From the NCBI GenBank assembly GCA_036339585.1, contig JAYZAS010000021.1, positions 95,970 through 159,969 of the forward strand: 64,000 bases of DNA. The letters run 5' to 3'. Positions 25,201 through 34,340 of this stretch are shown one piece after another. The notes under the pieces were generated by a model. It had not been told where the DNA came from. It searched no databases and saw only the letters and a list, made by a program, of their open reading frames with translations. Numbering within the stretch: the first letter of the stretch is position 1; every line of letters starts with the position of its first letter. This stretch comes from Pseudomonadota bacterium. GTDB lineage: Bacteria; Pseudomonadota; Alphaproteobacteria; UBA8366. The translations under genes and the position numbers were made by a program.

Positions 25201-25937
25201 CCTGCTGTTTGCCCTGACAGAGTTCTACCAGATGCGTCTGTAATCGTACCAGAAATCATGATTGGCAACCGTATCCCAAGCTGCGCAAAAACTTCTAAAA
25301 TAGCGTAAATTGCAGCCTTGCAATTCAGTGTATCGAAAACGGTTTCAACGAAGATGGTGTCAGCCCCGCCATCAACTAATGCGCGAGTAGCTAGGGAATA
25401 AGCACTCACCAGCTCATCAAAATTAACATTCCGGAAGCCGGGATCATTTACGTCGGGCGATATGGACGCAGTCCGACTTGTTGGGCCGAGAACCCCAGCA
25501 ACGAACCGAGGCCGTGACGGATTCTGCTTTACTGCGTCGTCAGTGATTTGACGCGCCAAACGCGCACCCTCATAATTAAGTTCGTAGACCAAGTCTTGCA
25601 TACCGTAATCAGCCTGAGAGGTCTCCGTGGAGTTGAATGTGTTTGTCTCAATGATATCCGTTCCAGCAGCCACAAAAGCTCGATGAATGTCCGAAATTAG
25701 ATCGGGCTGAGTCAAAGTTAAAAGATCATTGTTTCCCTTTAAATCTTCGGGCCAGTCGGCAAAACGCTTGCCCCGAAAATCGTCCTCCTCTAATTGTTCC
25801 TGCTGTATCATGGTGCCCATGGCGCCATCGAGCACGAGGATACGTTCTCGCAGCAATTGAGTTAGTTCGCGACTACGATCGATCGGAGTCACGATTTTTT
25901 GTGGCTTAAAGGTTCCCTTATTCATTTTTCTTTTCAA
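22206..25937 (-). CDS. metH: Cobalamin-dependent methionine synthase
   Basis: MetH transfers the methyl of 5-methyltetrahydrofolate to homocysteine through cobalamin. The 1243-residue protein contains all modules: homocysteine domain ([12 protein letters not shown] near 35, zinc site [10 protein letters not shown]), pterin domain ([11 protein letters not shown] near 370), B12 cap and binding domain with [10 protein letters not shown] near 773-782 supplying the cobalt-binding His, and the C-terminal reactivation domain ([13 protein letters not shown]). It overlaps metF by 4 nt (ATGA). The full-length enzyme implies B12 uptake or synthesis. Confidence 0.97.
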   Translation of the reverse strand: MKRKMNKGTFKPQKIVTPIDRSRELTQLLRERILVLDGAMGTMIQQEQLEEDDFRGKRFADWPEDLKGNNDLLTLTQPDLISDIHRAFVAAGTDIIETNTFNSTETSQADYGMQDLVYELNYEGARLARQITDDAVKQNPSRPRFVAGVLGPTSRTASISPDVNDPGFRNVNFDELVSAYSLATRALVDGGADTIFVETVFDTLNCKAAIYAILEVFAQLGIRLPIMISGTITDASGRTLSGQTAGAFWHSVAHAEPMSIGFNCALGVGDLRPHVQEVSNLANTFVSVHPNAGLPNEFGGYDDTPEYMASALTEFAESGLVNIVGGCCGTTPEHLSAIVDSMNGLAPREITKDRHVCTLAGLEPMPLNEVTGFVNVGERTNVAGSARFKKLIMDGDFSAALDVARDQVENGAQIIDVNMDEAMLDAEQAMGTFLNLVASEPDISRVPIMVDSSKWDVIETGLKCIQGKGVVNSISLKEGEEPFIEQARKIRRFGAAVIVMAFDEAGQADNRERKFEICERSYRILTEIVGFPPEDIIFDPNIFAVATGIEEHSRYALDFIEATRDIKKQLPFAKVSGGVSNLSFSFRGNEPLRQAMHAAFLFHAVEAGMDMGIVNAGQLGVYADLPDDLKERIEDVIFARRSDATERILQIADDVEGGKKEKKEDLSWREGTVGERLTYALVKGMNEYIEEDTEEARLKHDRPIEVIEGPLMEGMNVVGDLFGSGQMFLPQVVKSARVMKQSVAHLLPFIEAEKCEGSNTHSKGKILLATVKGDVHDIGKNIVGVVLQCNNFEVVDLGVMVPYQKILEVARDEEVDMIGLSGLITPSLEEMAGVALEMERIGMDLPLLIGGATTSKVHTAVKIAPKYSGPVLHVLDASRSVAVATNLTSETRRQSYLAEIAADNKATLNDYNGHDRASKRFGLEEARANRPGVGYDQVVPPSFLGLRSFENYDLSDLVPRIDWTPFFRTWELAGNFPAILDDKIVGDAARGLYSDAQEMLEKIVEDSWLAARGVIGFFPANSDGDDVIVYDDDTRMTERTRIFFLRQQMKKRAGRPNYSLADFIAPRKTDVNDYIGAFAVTAGIGIEEKIAQFTADNDDYNNILLKALADRLAEAFAELMHERVRTEFWGYSPDETFDNEDLIREKYRGIRPAPGYPACPDHSDKPGLFQLLDAEKNAGVSLTESFAMMPAASVSGYYLAHPEARYFGIGKIGEDQVLDYAKRRGLSRVDAERLLAPNLGYAI

Positions 25938-26794
25938 ACCCCTACCTCACCATTAACTCCGAGGTTCCGACAAATCTCGAGTGCAAGGTCCGCTTGGTTT
26001 AGGGTGTAAAAGTGAAATTGCTTAACACCGCCAGAACTAAGATCTTGACAAAGTTTCGTGGCTATATCAGCGGCGATCGTTTTCCTAGCTGCCACATCAT
26101 CATCCAGCCCAATAAACCGTTCCTCCAACCATGGCGGAACTTCTGTTCCGCATTTTGCGGCAAACGATTTTATACGGGCCAAATTGAACACTGGAATAAT
26201 ACCTGGGATTATAGGAATTGAAATACCTGCAGCGGCAACTTTGTCTCGATAACGAAAGTATTGTTCGGGGTTAAAGAAAAATTGGGTTATTGCCTGTTTT
26301 GCTCCAGCATCTGTTTTCTTTTTAAGCATTTCGATATCTGCAGTGGGTGAAGGAGACTCTGGGTGCGTTTCGGGATACGCTGCGACACTTATAAAGAAAT
26401 CACCGATAGCTCTTATCCCTGCTGTCAATGCGGCAGCGTTTTCGTATCCCCTCGGGTGTGGTTTATAGCATCCCGTTGACCGATCAGGTGGATCGCCCCT
26501 CAACGCTACAATATGTCGAACACCAACCTCCCAGTATCCCCGTATTATCGTATTCACCTCTTCAACCGTTGCCCCCACGCAAGTTAAGTGCGCCGCAGGT
26601 TCAAGCCCGGTCATTTCTTGCATCTGCTTAACCGTTGCATGTGTTCTATCCCGTGTACTTCCTCCCGCACCGTACGTTATTGAGACAAATTTTGGTTTTA
26701 GAGGAGCTAACAGATCAACCGCTTTCCAAAGACTTTTCTCCATTTTTTCTGATGCCGGCGGGAAAAATTCGAAACTCACAGTGGTTTTGCTCAT
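25934..26794 (-). CDS. metF: 5,10-methylenetetrahydrofolate reductase
   Basis: MetF is the flavin-dependent reductase that makes 5-methyl-THF for MetH. The protein has SFEFFPP at the N terminus with the catalytic Glu, [12 protein letters not shown] near 55, ALRGDPP near 118 and the [12 protein letters not shown] segment near 178. I use ATG 26794 (286 residues): it overlaps the upstream arsR stop as ATGA, is preceded by an AGGAAAGGA box and matches the family N terminus. A longer frame to 26839 would extend into the upstream gene. Confidence 0.96.
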   Translation of the reverse strand: MSKTTVSFEFFPPASEKMEKSLWKAVDLLAPLKPKFVSITYGAGGSTRDRTHATVKQMQEMTGLEPAAHLTCVGATVEEVNTIIRGYWEVGVRHIVALRGDPPDRSTGCYKPHPRGYENAAALTAGIRAIGDFFISVAAYPETHPESPSPTADIEMLKKKTDAGAKQAITQFFFNPEQYFRYRDKVAAAGISIPIIPGIIPVFNLARIKSFAAKCGTEVPPWLEERFIGLDDDVAARKTIAADIATKLCQDLSSGGVKQFHFYTLNQADLALEICRNLGVNGEVGV

Positions 26795-27753
26795 GAATAA
26801 ATCCTTTCCTGCTTGGCAACACTTTTCACTGCTGGCCACAACTTAATTTTCAATGAGCTCCCGGAAAGCGTAACCGCAGACCGACGCTCAAGTCCGGCCT
26901 CTTCTTGCCAAGTGAGCATTTCCTCATCTGCAAAGCCTAGCCATTTGTGCCCCCGCTCCTCAGCCAAATCGGCCTGTTGGTGTGTTGTAAAATCAATTAC
27001 AACTATGCTGCCACCTGCCCGCAGTACTCTCGCAGCCTCACGCAATGCGTGACCCGGACTTTCTGCATAATGAAGCACTAGGTGAAACGTTATAAGATCA
27101 AAACTTTCATCTCTGAATGCAAGGCCATTCATATTTCCATGACGGACGTGGCAGTTTTTAATTCCCGCGCGCTCCAAATTCACTCTCGCAACGGCCAACA
27201 TGTCTCGCGACATGTCGATGCCAATACCTGCCTCCACTTTGTGGGCGACCATTTCAAGGATTCTACCAGTGCCCGTTCCAATGTCTAGAAACCGGTGGAC
27301 TGATTTTTGGGGCCACAAGGCCTCAAACGCGTACTCAACCTGACTGTCGTCTATGTGTAATGCACGTATTGCATCCCATTGACCGGCATTACGATTAAAA
27401 AATTCTATAGCTTTTGAAGCTCGGTCCCTTTTCACGTCATTAAGACGCGTAACATCCTTAGAAATAAGATGGTCATCAAAAGGCACTGAGGTCACCAAAG
27501 TTTGCAGTAACTCGGGCCATTTGCCAGATTCCGAAAGCCGGTAATAGGCGTGGGTGCCCTCCCGAAACCGAGTCAGAAGGCCCGCGTCGACTAGCACCCT
27601 GAGGTGCCTAGATATTCTAGGCTGGCTTTGCCCCGTAATTTGCATTAGTTCACTTACCGACAATTCGCCCTCGCGACAGAGCAGTAAAAGCCGAAGGCGC
27701 GTTTTTTCGGCCACCGCTCTCAAAATTTGTAATAAGTTATCTATTTGATTCAT
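26791..27753 (-). CDS. ArsR-type regulator fused to a SAM-dependent methyltransferase
   Basis: A 320-residue two-domain protein. Residues 1-90 are an ArsR winged helix (RLRLLLLCREGELSVSELMQITGQSQPRISRHLRVLVDAGLL), and the rest is a class I methyltransferase with motif I FLDIGTGTGRILEM near 150 and an FDLITFHLVLHY segment. No obvious metal-binding Cys pair is present in the helix-turn-helix, so it probably senses SAM, SAH or a related metabolite rather than metal. It is the first gene of the metF-metH operon, overlapping metF by 4 nt, and probably regulates it. Regulatory role is inferred from context. Confidence 0.85.
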   Translation of the reverse strand: MNQIDNLLQILRAVAEKTRLRLLLLCREGELSVSELMQITGQSQPRISRHLRVLVDAGLLTRFREGTHAYYRLSESGKWPELLQTLVTSVPFDDHLISKDVTRLNDVKRDRASKAIEFFNRNAGQWDAIRALHIDDSQVEYAFEALWPQKSVHRFLDIGTGTGRILEMVAHKVEAGIGIDMSRDMLAVARVNLERAGIKNCHVRHGNMNGLAFRDESFDLITFHLVLHYAESPGHALREAARVLRAGGSIVVIDFTTHQQADLAEERGHKWLGFADEEMLTWQEEAGLERRSAVTLSGSSLKIKLWPAVKSVAKQERIYS

Positions 27754-28080
27754 GACAATTTTCCAGCTTTCTTACATCAATATATAAACATATCGTTATG
27801 TAGTAAAGAAAAAATGAAATAATCGGATAAACTGGATCATTCATGTGGCATGATATTTTTGCAACACAACGCATAAAGATAAAGTATTCACTGCCCGGCC
27901 GCTTTCAATTTTAAACCCACTTGCTATACTAATTATTAACGTTGGTTGAACAAATTGCAGACTACGATGACTGGGTGGTGCATTTTGCAAAACGCTGGAG
28001 AGTTGGGGTAAAAAGATTTCTGGCTCTAGGGTGTTTGACCTAGTCAATTTGGTTTAAGCCTGCGACTGAGGGGTTTTGAA
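27754..28080. promoter_or_regulatory. Divergent promoter region arsR-metF-metH / mlaA
   Basis: This 327-nt gap lies between divergent genes and carries no plausible ORF. The AT-rich left part should hold the promoter of the methionine operon and includes the small inverted repeat at 27788-27801. The right part includes a TTGCTATACTAAT stretch near 27920 that could be a -10 region for mlaA. No SAM or cobalamin riboswitch fold was recognised by eye. Confidence 0.45.
27788..27801. promoter_or_regulatory. Candidate ArsR-type operator
   Basis: The inverted repeat ACATA-TCGT-TATGT lies 35 nt upstream of the ArsR/methyltransferase start codon in an AT-rich segment. ArsR proteins bind short imperfect palindromes overlapping their own promoters, so this is a reasonable autoregulatory site. 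It is a single occurrence and is unproven. Confidence 0.35.
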
Positions 28081-28896
28081 GTGGCAAAAAACAAAAAATC
28101 AATAAGGTTGGGTATTGTTCGCCTTACAGTTGTTTTAGTGGCAGCACTAACACTGTCTAGTTGTGCCGGTAAGCCGGGTGATGGAACGAATGATCCCTTC
28201 GAAACGGTCAACCGTGAGATTTTTGACATTAATATGTCACTAGACAAGGCAATTCTCAGACCAGTAACTCAGGCGTACGTAGATGTTGTACCAGATCCGA
28301 TCCGTGATATGGTTAATAACTTGTTGTTCCACCTGAAAGAACCTGTGACCCTTGCCAGTGACATTTTGCAAGGAGAGTGGGATAGAGCCGGCCAAACGAC
28401 CGCGCGGATAGTTGGAAATACTGCCATAGGGTTTGGCATGTGGGATGTAATGGGATCCTCCGATGCTAAAGGTCATAAAGAAGACTTAGGACAAACGCTG
28501 GCTGTTTGGGGCGTGCCTGAGGGTCCTTATTTGGTACTGCCAATTCTGGGACCTTCAAATATTCGTGATGGCGTGGCCGAGCTAGCACAATCGTTATACG
28601 ATCCAGTCGATTTCGTTACAGACACTTACCTCGATTACAATACCAATTTTTATGTGTCTGGCTCACGAACAACGTTTACAGCGATAGATAAGCGTGCACA
28701 AGTTCTGGGTAAACTTGCAGAGCTTGAGAAGACTTCTTTAGATTTTTATGCCACAATACGCAGCTTATACAGGCAAAAACGGGCGGACGAAATACGTAAT
28801 GGAGAATCGGGGGATGCTGTTCCAATACCAGAGATCACACTGGAGTTGGATGAGCCCATGCCTAACGAGCCGATTGCACAAACCAGCAAAAAATAG
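28081..28896 (+). CDS. mlaA: MlaA/VacJ phospholipid-transport lipoprotein
   Basis: MlaA is the outer-membrane lipoprotein that removes mislocalised phospholipids from the outer leaflet. The 271-residue product has a signal peptide ending in a lipobox (LSSC, Cys about 27), followed by the family core: NDPFETVNREIFDIN, FHLKEPVTLASDILQGEW, TARIVGNTAIGFGMWDVM, EDLGQTLAVWGVPEGPYLVLPILGPS. Start is GTG with a GAGGGG box upstream. It is followed 24 nt later by mlaC; the ABC part (mlaDEF) is not in the window. Confidence 0.93.
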   Translation: MAKNKKSIRLGIVRLTVVLVAALTLSSCAGKPGDGTNDPFETVNREIFDINMSLDKAILRPVTQAYVDVVPDPIRDMVNNLLFHLKEPVTLASDILQGEWDRAGQTTARIVGNTAIGFGMWDVMGSSDAKGHKEDLGQTLAVWGVPEGPYLVLPILGPSNIRDGVAELAQSLYDPVDFVTDTYLDYNTNFYVSGSRTTFTAIDKRAQVLGKLAELEKTSLDFYATIRSLYRQKRADEIRNGESGDAVPIPEITLELDEPMPNEPIAQTSKK

Positions 28897-28920
28897 GCCC
28901 GTTAGTTTCTATACCACCGT

Positions 28921-29631
28921 ATGAAACGGATAATCTATCTCAGCGTCACTCTGTTTTTGGCGCAGGCGATCAGTGCAAATTGTTTTGCTGCGTCCCCTAA
29001 ACTTTTGCCGACCCCCTCTGAGCCAGGTGCTTTTATTGAACATCTCGGACAAAGAGCAATTAAACTACTAGGAGACAAAACCGCTACAGAGCAACAGCAA
29101 AAAAGTGGTTTCAGAGCATTACTTCGGGAAGGGTTTGCAACGAGAGCTATTGGGTTTTTTGTGATTGGGAAGTATAGACGCTCAAGCAACCAGTCCGACA
29201 TCGACGAATTCGTCGCTACGTTCGAAAATTATATTGTCGAATTGTATTCATCTCAGTTTCGTAATTATTCTGGGCAAACCTTTCGAGTGGCCAGAGTACA
29301 AGCAACCAGTCGGCCTTCAGACTTTATCGTTACAACAAATATCCTTCGGGCCAACGGTGATTTAATCTTCAAAGTAGCTTTTCAAGTCCGCCAGCGCAGA
29401 GGGAAGCCAAATAAGATAGTTGACGTCAAAATCAAGGGCGTAAGCATGATTTTAGCCCAACGCGATGAGTTTACGGCGTTTATCTCACGTAATGATGGCA
29501 AATTGAGAGCGCTTGTAGAGGTGCTCAAAGAACGCATCGGAAGCCTTAAAATAAAAAGACAGAAAACTGATAAATCTTCTGCTGAACCAACGAATGGTCG
29601 CCCACCACCGGAGGGTGATGGAGATTTTTAA
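28921..29631 (+). CDS. mlaC: MlaC/Ttg2D periplasmic phospholipid-binding protein
   Basis: MlaC shuttles phospholipids across the periplasm between the outer-membrane MlaA complex and the inner-membrane MlaFEDB complex. The 236-residue product has a Sec signal (about residues 1-24, ending NCFA), then the Ttg2D core with RALLREGFATRAIGFFVIGKY-type helix, a YSSQFRNYSGQTF segment and VDVKIKGVSMILAQRDEFTAFI. The C-terminal 30 residues are basic then polar. It pairs with mlaA in one operon. Confidence 0.9.
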   Translation: MKRIIYLSVTLFLAQAISANCFAASPKLLPTPSEPGAFIEHLGQRAIKLLGDKTATEQQQKSGFRALLREGFATRAIGFFVIGKYRRSSNQSDIDEFVATFENYIVELYSSQFRNYSGQTFRVARVQATSRPSDFIVTTNILRANGDLIFKVAFQVRQRRGKPNKIVDVKIKGVSMILAQRDEFTAFISRNDGKLRALVEVLKERIGSLKIKRQKTDKSSAEPTNGRPPPEGDGDF

Positions 29632-29675
29632 ACCCTGAAAATACAACAACCTTTGCCCTTAGTGCTCTTTTTAGT

Positions 29676-31355
29676 TTAGCGGGTCAGCGGCCTATACTTA
29701 ATTCTGTGTGGCTGATCGGCGTCAGCTCCTAATCTTTTGCGTCGGTCGGCCTCATAGTCCTGATAATTACCCTCAAACCACGTCACCTGACTATTTCCTT
29801 CGAAAGCGAGTATATGAGTGGAAATTCGGTCGAGGAACCAACGGTCGTGACTGATGACAAGCGCAGAACCAGCATAATTTTGGATGGCTTCCTCGAGTGC
29901 ACGCAAAGTATCGACGTCTAAATCATTAGTCGGCTCATCAAGTAACAAAAAATTAGCGCCCGATCTTAGCATCTTTGCAAGGTGGACCCGATTGCGTTCA
30001 CCCCCGGAGAGTTGCCCCACCTTTTTCTGCTGATCTTGTCCCTTGAAATTAAAAGCCCCGACATAGGCTCGGCTTTGCATTTTCTTTTTGCCTAAGTCAA
30101 TCTCAGCTTCTCCTTGCGCTATTTCTTCCCACACGTTTTTATCGTTGTCGAGAGAATCGCGGCTTTGATCAACGTAACCTAGCTCTACCGTCTCACCCAA
30201 TCGGATATCACCGGAATCAGGCTTCTCCTCCCCGGTAATCATGCGCACTAGAGTTGATTTACCAGCACCATTTGAACCTATTACACCCATTACTCCTCCT
30301 GCCGGCAACCTAAAGTGAAGCTTCTCCATCAACAAGTGCTCACCGAATCCTTTGCAAAGGTCATTAGCCTCTATAACAAAGTCACCAAGCCGAGGGCCGG
30401 ATGGAATTATTATTTGTGCTGAGCCTACTTCACGTTCCTCACTCTCAGCCAGTAGCTTTTCATAAGCCGTTATGCGGGCCTGTGATTTCGCCTGACGCGC
30501 CCGCGGGCTAGCATTGATCCACTCCCGTTCACGAGAAATTGTGCGTGCCCTTGAAGCCTCAGACCGCTCCTCTTGTTCAAGGCGTTTTTGTTTCTGTTCT
30601 ATCCAAGCGGAGTAATTTCCTTCATAGGGGAATCCACGACCGCGATCAATTTCAAGGATCCAACCAGTGACATTATCCAAAAAATAGCGGTCGTGGGTAA
30701 CCATAATCACCGTGCCCTCATATTCACGAAGGTGCCGTTCCAGCCACGCTACCGATTCTGCATCAAGATGATTTGTTGGCTCATCTAACAACAGGAGATC
30801 TGGCTTTTGTAGCAGTAATCTGCAAAGAGCAACTCGACGGCGCTCACCGCCTGAAAGGGTGGTCACATCAATACCACCTGTAGGACAGCGAAGCGCATCC
30901 ATTGCAATTTCTATTTTACGGTCAAGATCCCACGCATCTGCCACATCTATTTTTTCCTGTAATTCAGCCTGTTCTTCAATGAGCGTGTTCATTTCAGAAT
31001 CATCGGTGACCTCACCAAGCCTCTTATTAACAGCCTCAAACCGATCAATAAGCGCTTTCTGTTCTCCAAGTCCCTCTAAAATATTTTCCTCTACCGTCTT
31101 CGAAGGATCGAGTTCAGGTTCTTGGGCCAAAAGTCCCCTGGTTATACCCTCTGCCGCCCAAGCCTCCCCGACAAATTCTGTGTCGGTACCCGCCATTATT
31201 CTCAGAAGGGTTGACTTCCCGGCCCCGTTATAACCTAGAACCCCTATTTTTGCCCCCGGAATGAATGAAAGCGTAATATCCTTTAAGACTTCCCTGTTAC
31301 CAGGAAAGGTCTTGCTCATTTGTTTCATCACATAGACGTATTGATAAGAATTCAT
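29676..31355 (-). CDS. ettA: ABC-F energy-dependent translational throttle EttA
   Basis: EttA is a ribosome-associated ABC-F ATPase that gates the first elongation steps according to ATP level. The product has two nucleotide-binding domains: Walker A GYNGAGKST near 40 and GSNGAGKST near 355, signatures LSGGERRRVAL and LSGGERNRVHL, and Walker B LLLDEPTNHLD and LLLDEPTNDLD, joined by the basic linker (SRAREWINASPRARQAKSQ-like). I choose ATG 31355 (559 residues), which gives the usual MNSYQYVYVMKQMSK start; a longer frame to 31406 adds 17 atypical residues. Confidence 0.94.
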   Translation of the reverse strand: MNSYQYVYVMKQMSKTFPGNREVLKDITLSFIPGAKIGVLGYNGAGKSTLLRIMAGTDTEFVGEAWAAEGITRGLLAQEPELDPSKTVEENILEGLGEQKALIDRFEAVNKRLGEVTDDSEMNTLIEEQAELQEKIDVADAWDLDRKIEIAMDALRCPTGGIDVTTLSGGERRRVALCRLLLQKPDLLLLDEPTNHLDAESVAWLERHLREYEGTVIMVTHDRYFLDNVTGWILEIDRGRGFPYEGNYSAWIEQKQKRLEQEERSEASRARTISREREWINASPRARQAKSQARITAYEKLLAESEEREVGSAQIIIPSGPRLGDFVIEANDLCKGFGEHLLMEKLHFRLPAGGVMGVIGSNGAGKSTLVRMITGEEKPDSGDIRLGETVELGYVDQSRDSLDNDKNVWEEIAQGEAEIDLGKKKMQSRAYVGAFNFKGQDQQKKVGQLSGGERNRVHLAKMLRSGANFLLLDEPTNDLDVDTLRALEEAIQNYAGSALVISHDRWFLDRISTHILAFEGNSQVTWFEGNYQDYEADRRKRLGADADQPHRIKYRPLTR

Positions 31356-31757
31356 ATTCGTTAAGCACCTCAATGGTCTGCGGTTATGGTGTCTTAAACA
31401 AAGCACATTCTTGTTTCAACTGCGCTTTGGATAAATATCCCTCAGTATTTTAAAGGGTAAATATATTCGCCCGTCTTTGATAAGCTATAAGAATGACTTT
31501 ACGGCGTTCGTTTTAGTGAATCCTCTCAAAAAGCCCCACTTTTCTAACAAATTAGATGACTGTGAATCTCATGAACTCACACCGCCGCCATTTTTTTATG
31601 AGGAAGACAAGTATATTAGGATATAAAGTAGGTGGGCATTTTTCTGGCGATAACATAAGAATCTCGTAATAATAACGCGGTAGGTTTTTGTCCTAATTGA
31701 CACCTTGTTATGGATCTCAGTATCTGTACCTTTTACCTTTGAAGCAGGGACTACTGA
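31356..31757. other. Intergenic region between divergent ettA and dioxygenase genes
   Basis: About 400 nt without a supportable gene. It is AT-rich and should contain the ettA promoter on the minus strand and a promoter for the downstream dioxygenase on the plus strand. I see no tRNA, repeat or convincing terminator in it. Confidence 0.5.
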
Positions 31758-32654
31758 ATGGTCTTTCATACTCGTACTCTTTCTGATTATCTTGGGCTTG
31801 AAATACTTGAAGCCGATCTCTCAAATATTGACGAACCAAGTTTTGAATCGATTAGAGCGTTGTGGCAACGGCATCCACTCCTATTACTTCGACGCCAAAC
31901 TCCTACAGATGAGGAATTTCTTGGATTTTGTCGACGATTCGGTGAAATTGACGTAGTGATAGGTGGAAGCCGGCCAAGCACCCGAAATCCTGAGCTTCTT
32001 TATATTTCTAATCTCTTGTCAAGCGATGGCAGACCACTTGGAGGCCTTGGCAATAACGAACTGGTCTGGCATACCGATCAGATTTACAGAGAAAAACCAG
32101 CCAGTGGATCGATATTTTATGGCGTTGAAATGCCGCCCGGAACAGGGAAAACGTCTTTTTGCAATACTGCCGCAGCTTATGATGCGCTCCCACATCGACT
32201 AAAGAATCGCGTCGATCATTTAAAATCAATCTGCAGGTATGGCACTAAAAAACCGCTCTCAACTTTAATGAGAGGCCAGATTGATAAAACCTGGCGGCGT
32301 AGTGTGAAATCTCAAGAGGAACTGAAAGTCATTGAGAAGCGAACACCACCAGTAAGCCACCAAATGGTCCTTGAAAGCAAGATAACCGGACAGAAATCTC
32401 TATACTTTTCTCCAAATCACACGGAGTCAATCGAGGGGCTGGACAAGGATCAGGGCCAAGAGCTTATAGATGAGTTGATTGAAAATACGATTAGAGATGA
32501 CTTCATCTATGTTCATGATTGGCGGAATGGTGATATTATCTTGTGGGATAATGCCCGGCTCCTACACCGCCGCGATGGCTTCGATAACACACTACCACGG
32601 TTCGCTAAAAGGGCATCAGTATTCATGGATCCAAATTACTTCGCAGTCCCTTAA
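31758..32654 (+). CDS. TauD/TfdA-family 2-oxoglutarate dioxygenase
   Basis: A 298-residue Fe(II)/2-oxoglutarate-dependent dioxygenase. The iron ligands are recognisable: H105-x-D107 in WHTDQIY and the distal His about 270 in RLLHRRD, with Arg 281/285 for the 2-oxoglutarate carboxylate. The N-terminal segment LLLLRRQTPTDEEFLGFCRRFGEID is typical of the family. Members hydroxylate taurine, alpha-keto acids, aryloxyacetates and others; the substrate here is unknown. It is 48 nt upstream of an NADP-dependent oxidoreductase, which may process the same compound. Confidence 0.85.
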   Translation: MVFHTRTLSDYLGLEILEADLSNIDEPSFESIRALWQRHPLLLLRRQTPTDEEFLGFCRRFGEIDVVIGGSRPSTRNPELLYISNLLSSDGRPLGGLGNNELVWHTDQIYREKPASGSIFYGVEMPPGTGKTSFCNTAAAYDALPHRLKNRVDHLKSICRYGTKKPLSTLMRGQIDKTWRRSVKSQEELKVIEKRTPPVSHQMVLESKITGQKSLYFSPNHTESIEGLDKDQGQELIDELIENTIRDDFIYVHDWRNGDIILWDNARLLHRRDGFDNTLPRFAKRASVFMDPNYFAVP

Positions 32655-32702
32655 CAAAAGTTAGGACACGACGAACTGACATTTAAACCAAGAAAGTTTT
32701 TC

Positions 32703-33731
32703 ATGACTGTAAATATTCAAGTTCTTCTTAAATCACGCCCCACTGGGCAACCATCAACAGATAATTTTGAGATAAAAGAAATTAAAATTCCAGATATTCA
32801 AAACGGTCAGATACTAACGCGTACTATATATCTCTCACTTGATCCTTACATGAGAGGAAGGATGAGCGACGCCAAATCTTATGCTGAGCCAGTACCGCTA
32901 GGCAGTGTTATGATTGGTGGTGCTGTCGGTATTGTAGAAAAGTCAAAAAATGACAGATTTGACGAGGGGGACATCGTTGTAACTCATACAGGCTGGCAAT
33001 CTTATGCAATTTGCGATGGGCGCGGGGTAAGGAAACTTAATCCATCATCTGCTCCCATTTCAACAGCACTTGGAGTGCTTGGTATGCCGGGAATGACTTC
33101 ATATGTGGGGCTTAAGCATATTGGGGTGCCCGTGGAGGGTGAAACATTGGTAGTGGCCGCAGCAACGGGGCCGGTTGGGGCCACAGTGGGCCAAATCGCA
33201 AAAATAAACGGATGCAGGACTGTCGGCATTGCTGGTGGAGCTGAAAAATGTGCCTATGCCGAGAGTGAATTTGGTTTTGATATTTGTATCAACCATAAAT
33301 CCAATAATTTTACAGATGAACTTGCTGCAGCCTGTCCAAATGGAATTGATATTTACTGGGAAAATGTAGCCGGTCCGGTTCTCGAGGCAGTAATACCACA
33401 CCTCAATTTCTTTTCACGTATGCCTGTCTGTGGCCTCATATCTCAATATTCAATGACTGACCCGCCCAACGGGAAGGACTATTTACCACTTTTAATGCGC
33501 TGTATACTAACAAATCGAACCAAAGTACAAGGGTTCATAGTCACTGATTACAATACTGATTTTAAGGAATTCATTTCAACGATGACTGACTGGGTCGAAA
33601 GTAAACGTATTGTTTTCAAAGAACACCGTGTCATAGGCCTCGAGAGTGCACCTGAAGGCCTATTAGAATTGCTAGAGGGAAATAACTTTGGGAAGACAAT
33701 AGTTGAGGTATCTGAAGATCCTACTGTTTAA
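32703..33731 (+). CDS. Zinc-independent NADP-dependent MDR oxidoreductase (CurA/LTB4DH-like)
   Basis: A 342-residue medium-chain reductase of the leukotriene B4 dehydrogenase/CurA group, which reduces alpha,beta-unsaturated carbonyls with NADPH. Seen are the LSLDPYMRGRM motif near 46, GMPGMTSYVGL near 128, and the nucleotide-binding AAATGPVGATVGQIAKINGC near 155. The zinc-site cysteines of alcohol dehydrogenases are absent, as expected for this group. Detoxification of lipid-derived enals would fit the nearby peroxiredoxins, but that is inference. Confidence 0.86.
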   Translation: MTVNIQVLLKSRPTGQPSTDNFEIKEIKIPDIQNGQILTRTIYLSLDPYMRGRMSDAKSYAEPVPLGSVMIGGAVGIVEKSKNDRFDEGDIVVTHTGWQSYAICDGRGVRKLNPSSAPISTALGVLGMPGMTSYVGLKHIGVPVEGETLVVAAATGPVGATVGQIAKINGCRTVGIAGGAEKCAYAESEFGFDICINHKSNNFTDELAAACPNGIDIYWENVAGPVLEAVIPHLNFFSRMPVCGLISQYSMTDPPNGKDYLPLLMRCILTNRTKVQGFIVTDYNTDFKEFISTMTDWVESKRIVFKEHRVIGLESAPEGLLELLEGNNFGKTIVEVSEDPTV

Positions 33732-33750
33732 TCTACTTAACAGATGTCAC

Positions 33751-33783
33751 GTCGCGTAAACGACCCTAAATCTAACGTTAGAT
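33751..33783. terminator. Palindromes at the convergent gene ends
   Basis: Between the oxidoreductase stop and the peroxiredoxin stop lie a small stem GTCG-CGTAAA-CGAC (33751-33764) and the perfect 14-nt palindrome ATCTAACGTTAGAT (33770-33783) that includes the TAA of the peroxiredoxin gene. The site could terminate both convergent transcripts, but there is no T tract. Confidence 0.25.
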
Positions 33784-34221
33784 GTCAGCCAAGATAGCAT
33801 CTGGATGTCCAGAGGCATCCTCTACCTCAAAGATTTTGCTTACAACCCCGTCAGTGTCTACTAGAATAGATATTCGGGTAGCCTTCTCCTGATCCGGACT
33901 GGATGCGGCACCGTATGTGATTGCTACCGATCTATCAGCATCCGAAAGAAGCACTCCCGAGTACCCGGTTTCGGCACTCCACTTTTTTAAATCTTCCGGC
34001 GTACTAAAGGTTACCCCTAACAACTCAGTATTTTTGAGTGCATATTCTTGGATTCGATCACGGAACCCCTGAATTTGCTTGGTTCATCCGCCGCCAAAAG
34101 CCCGTGGAAAAAACCATATCAATACTTTTTTTCCCGCATAATCTGAGAGGCAAACTTGCTCACCGTTTTGGTTGGGCAATGAGAATGGCGGTGCTGGGGT
34201 TCCTACTTCTAATAGTGGCAT
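33778..34221 (-). CDS. Selenocysteine-containing peroxiredoxin (Bcp/AhpC-TSA type), copy 1
   Basis: Reads as a complete 147-residue thiol-specific antioxidant domain if the in-frame TGA at 34086-34084 (codon 46) is selenocysteine. Before the TGA: MPLLEVGTPAPPFSLPNQNG and KKVLIWFFPR; after it: TKQIQGFRDRIQEY, LLGVTFS and SILVDTDGVV, all collinear with Bcp-type peroxiredoxins that reduce H2O2 and organic peroxides. The TGA falls exactly where Bcp has the peroxidatic Cys. A hairpin starts 15 nt after it. The usual catalytic PxxxTxxC is P39-R-A-F-G43-G-G-U46 here, so the Thr is replaced by Gly. The only Cys is residue 24; the usual resolving Cys five residues after the active site is missing. Simple ORF calling only finds the 81-residue 3' part. 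The alternative, a pseudogene, is unlikely given the intact frame on both sides and the same TGA in copy 2. Confidence 0.85.
34050..34068 (-). promoter_or_regulatory. Candidate bacterial SECIS element in peroxiredoxin copy 1
   Basis: In the mRNA sense, 15 nt follow the UGA, then GGGUUC pairs with GAAUCC (6 bp, one G-U) around the 7-nt loop CGUGAUC. A further AUUC/GAAU pairing is possible below an AG/AA internal loop. The apical loop begins 21 nt after the UGA and has G as second base, matching the loose rule for bacterial SECIS elements bound by SelB. The 21 nt at 34048-34068 are identical to those of copy 2. Confidence 0.75.
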
Positions 34222-34340
34222 ATCTTTCTCTTTCTACTGTCTAACAAATATGAGATGGATAAACTTCGTTACAAGATATACTAACTACATTAAGCCATTA
34301 TGATTGATCACACTTCTCATCTTCAATTATAGAACTGCAG

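Noticed and set aside
27754..28080. SAM or cobalamin riboswitch upstream of the methionine operon
   Set aside because: No conserved riboswitch core was recognised by eye; the AT-rich leader between the start codon and the palindrome is only about 35 nt.
34038..34244. Plus-strand 68-residue ORF over peroxiredoxin copy 1
   Set aside because: It is the antisense shadow of the peroxiredoxin N terminus and SECIS region.
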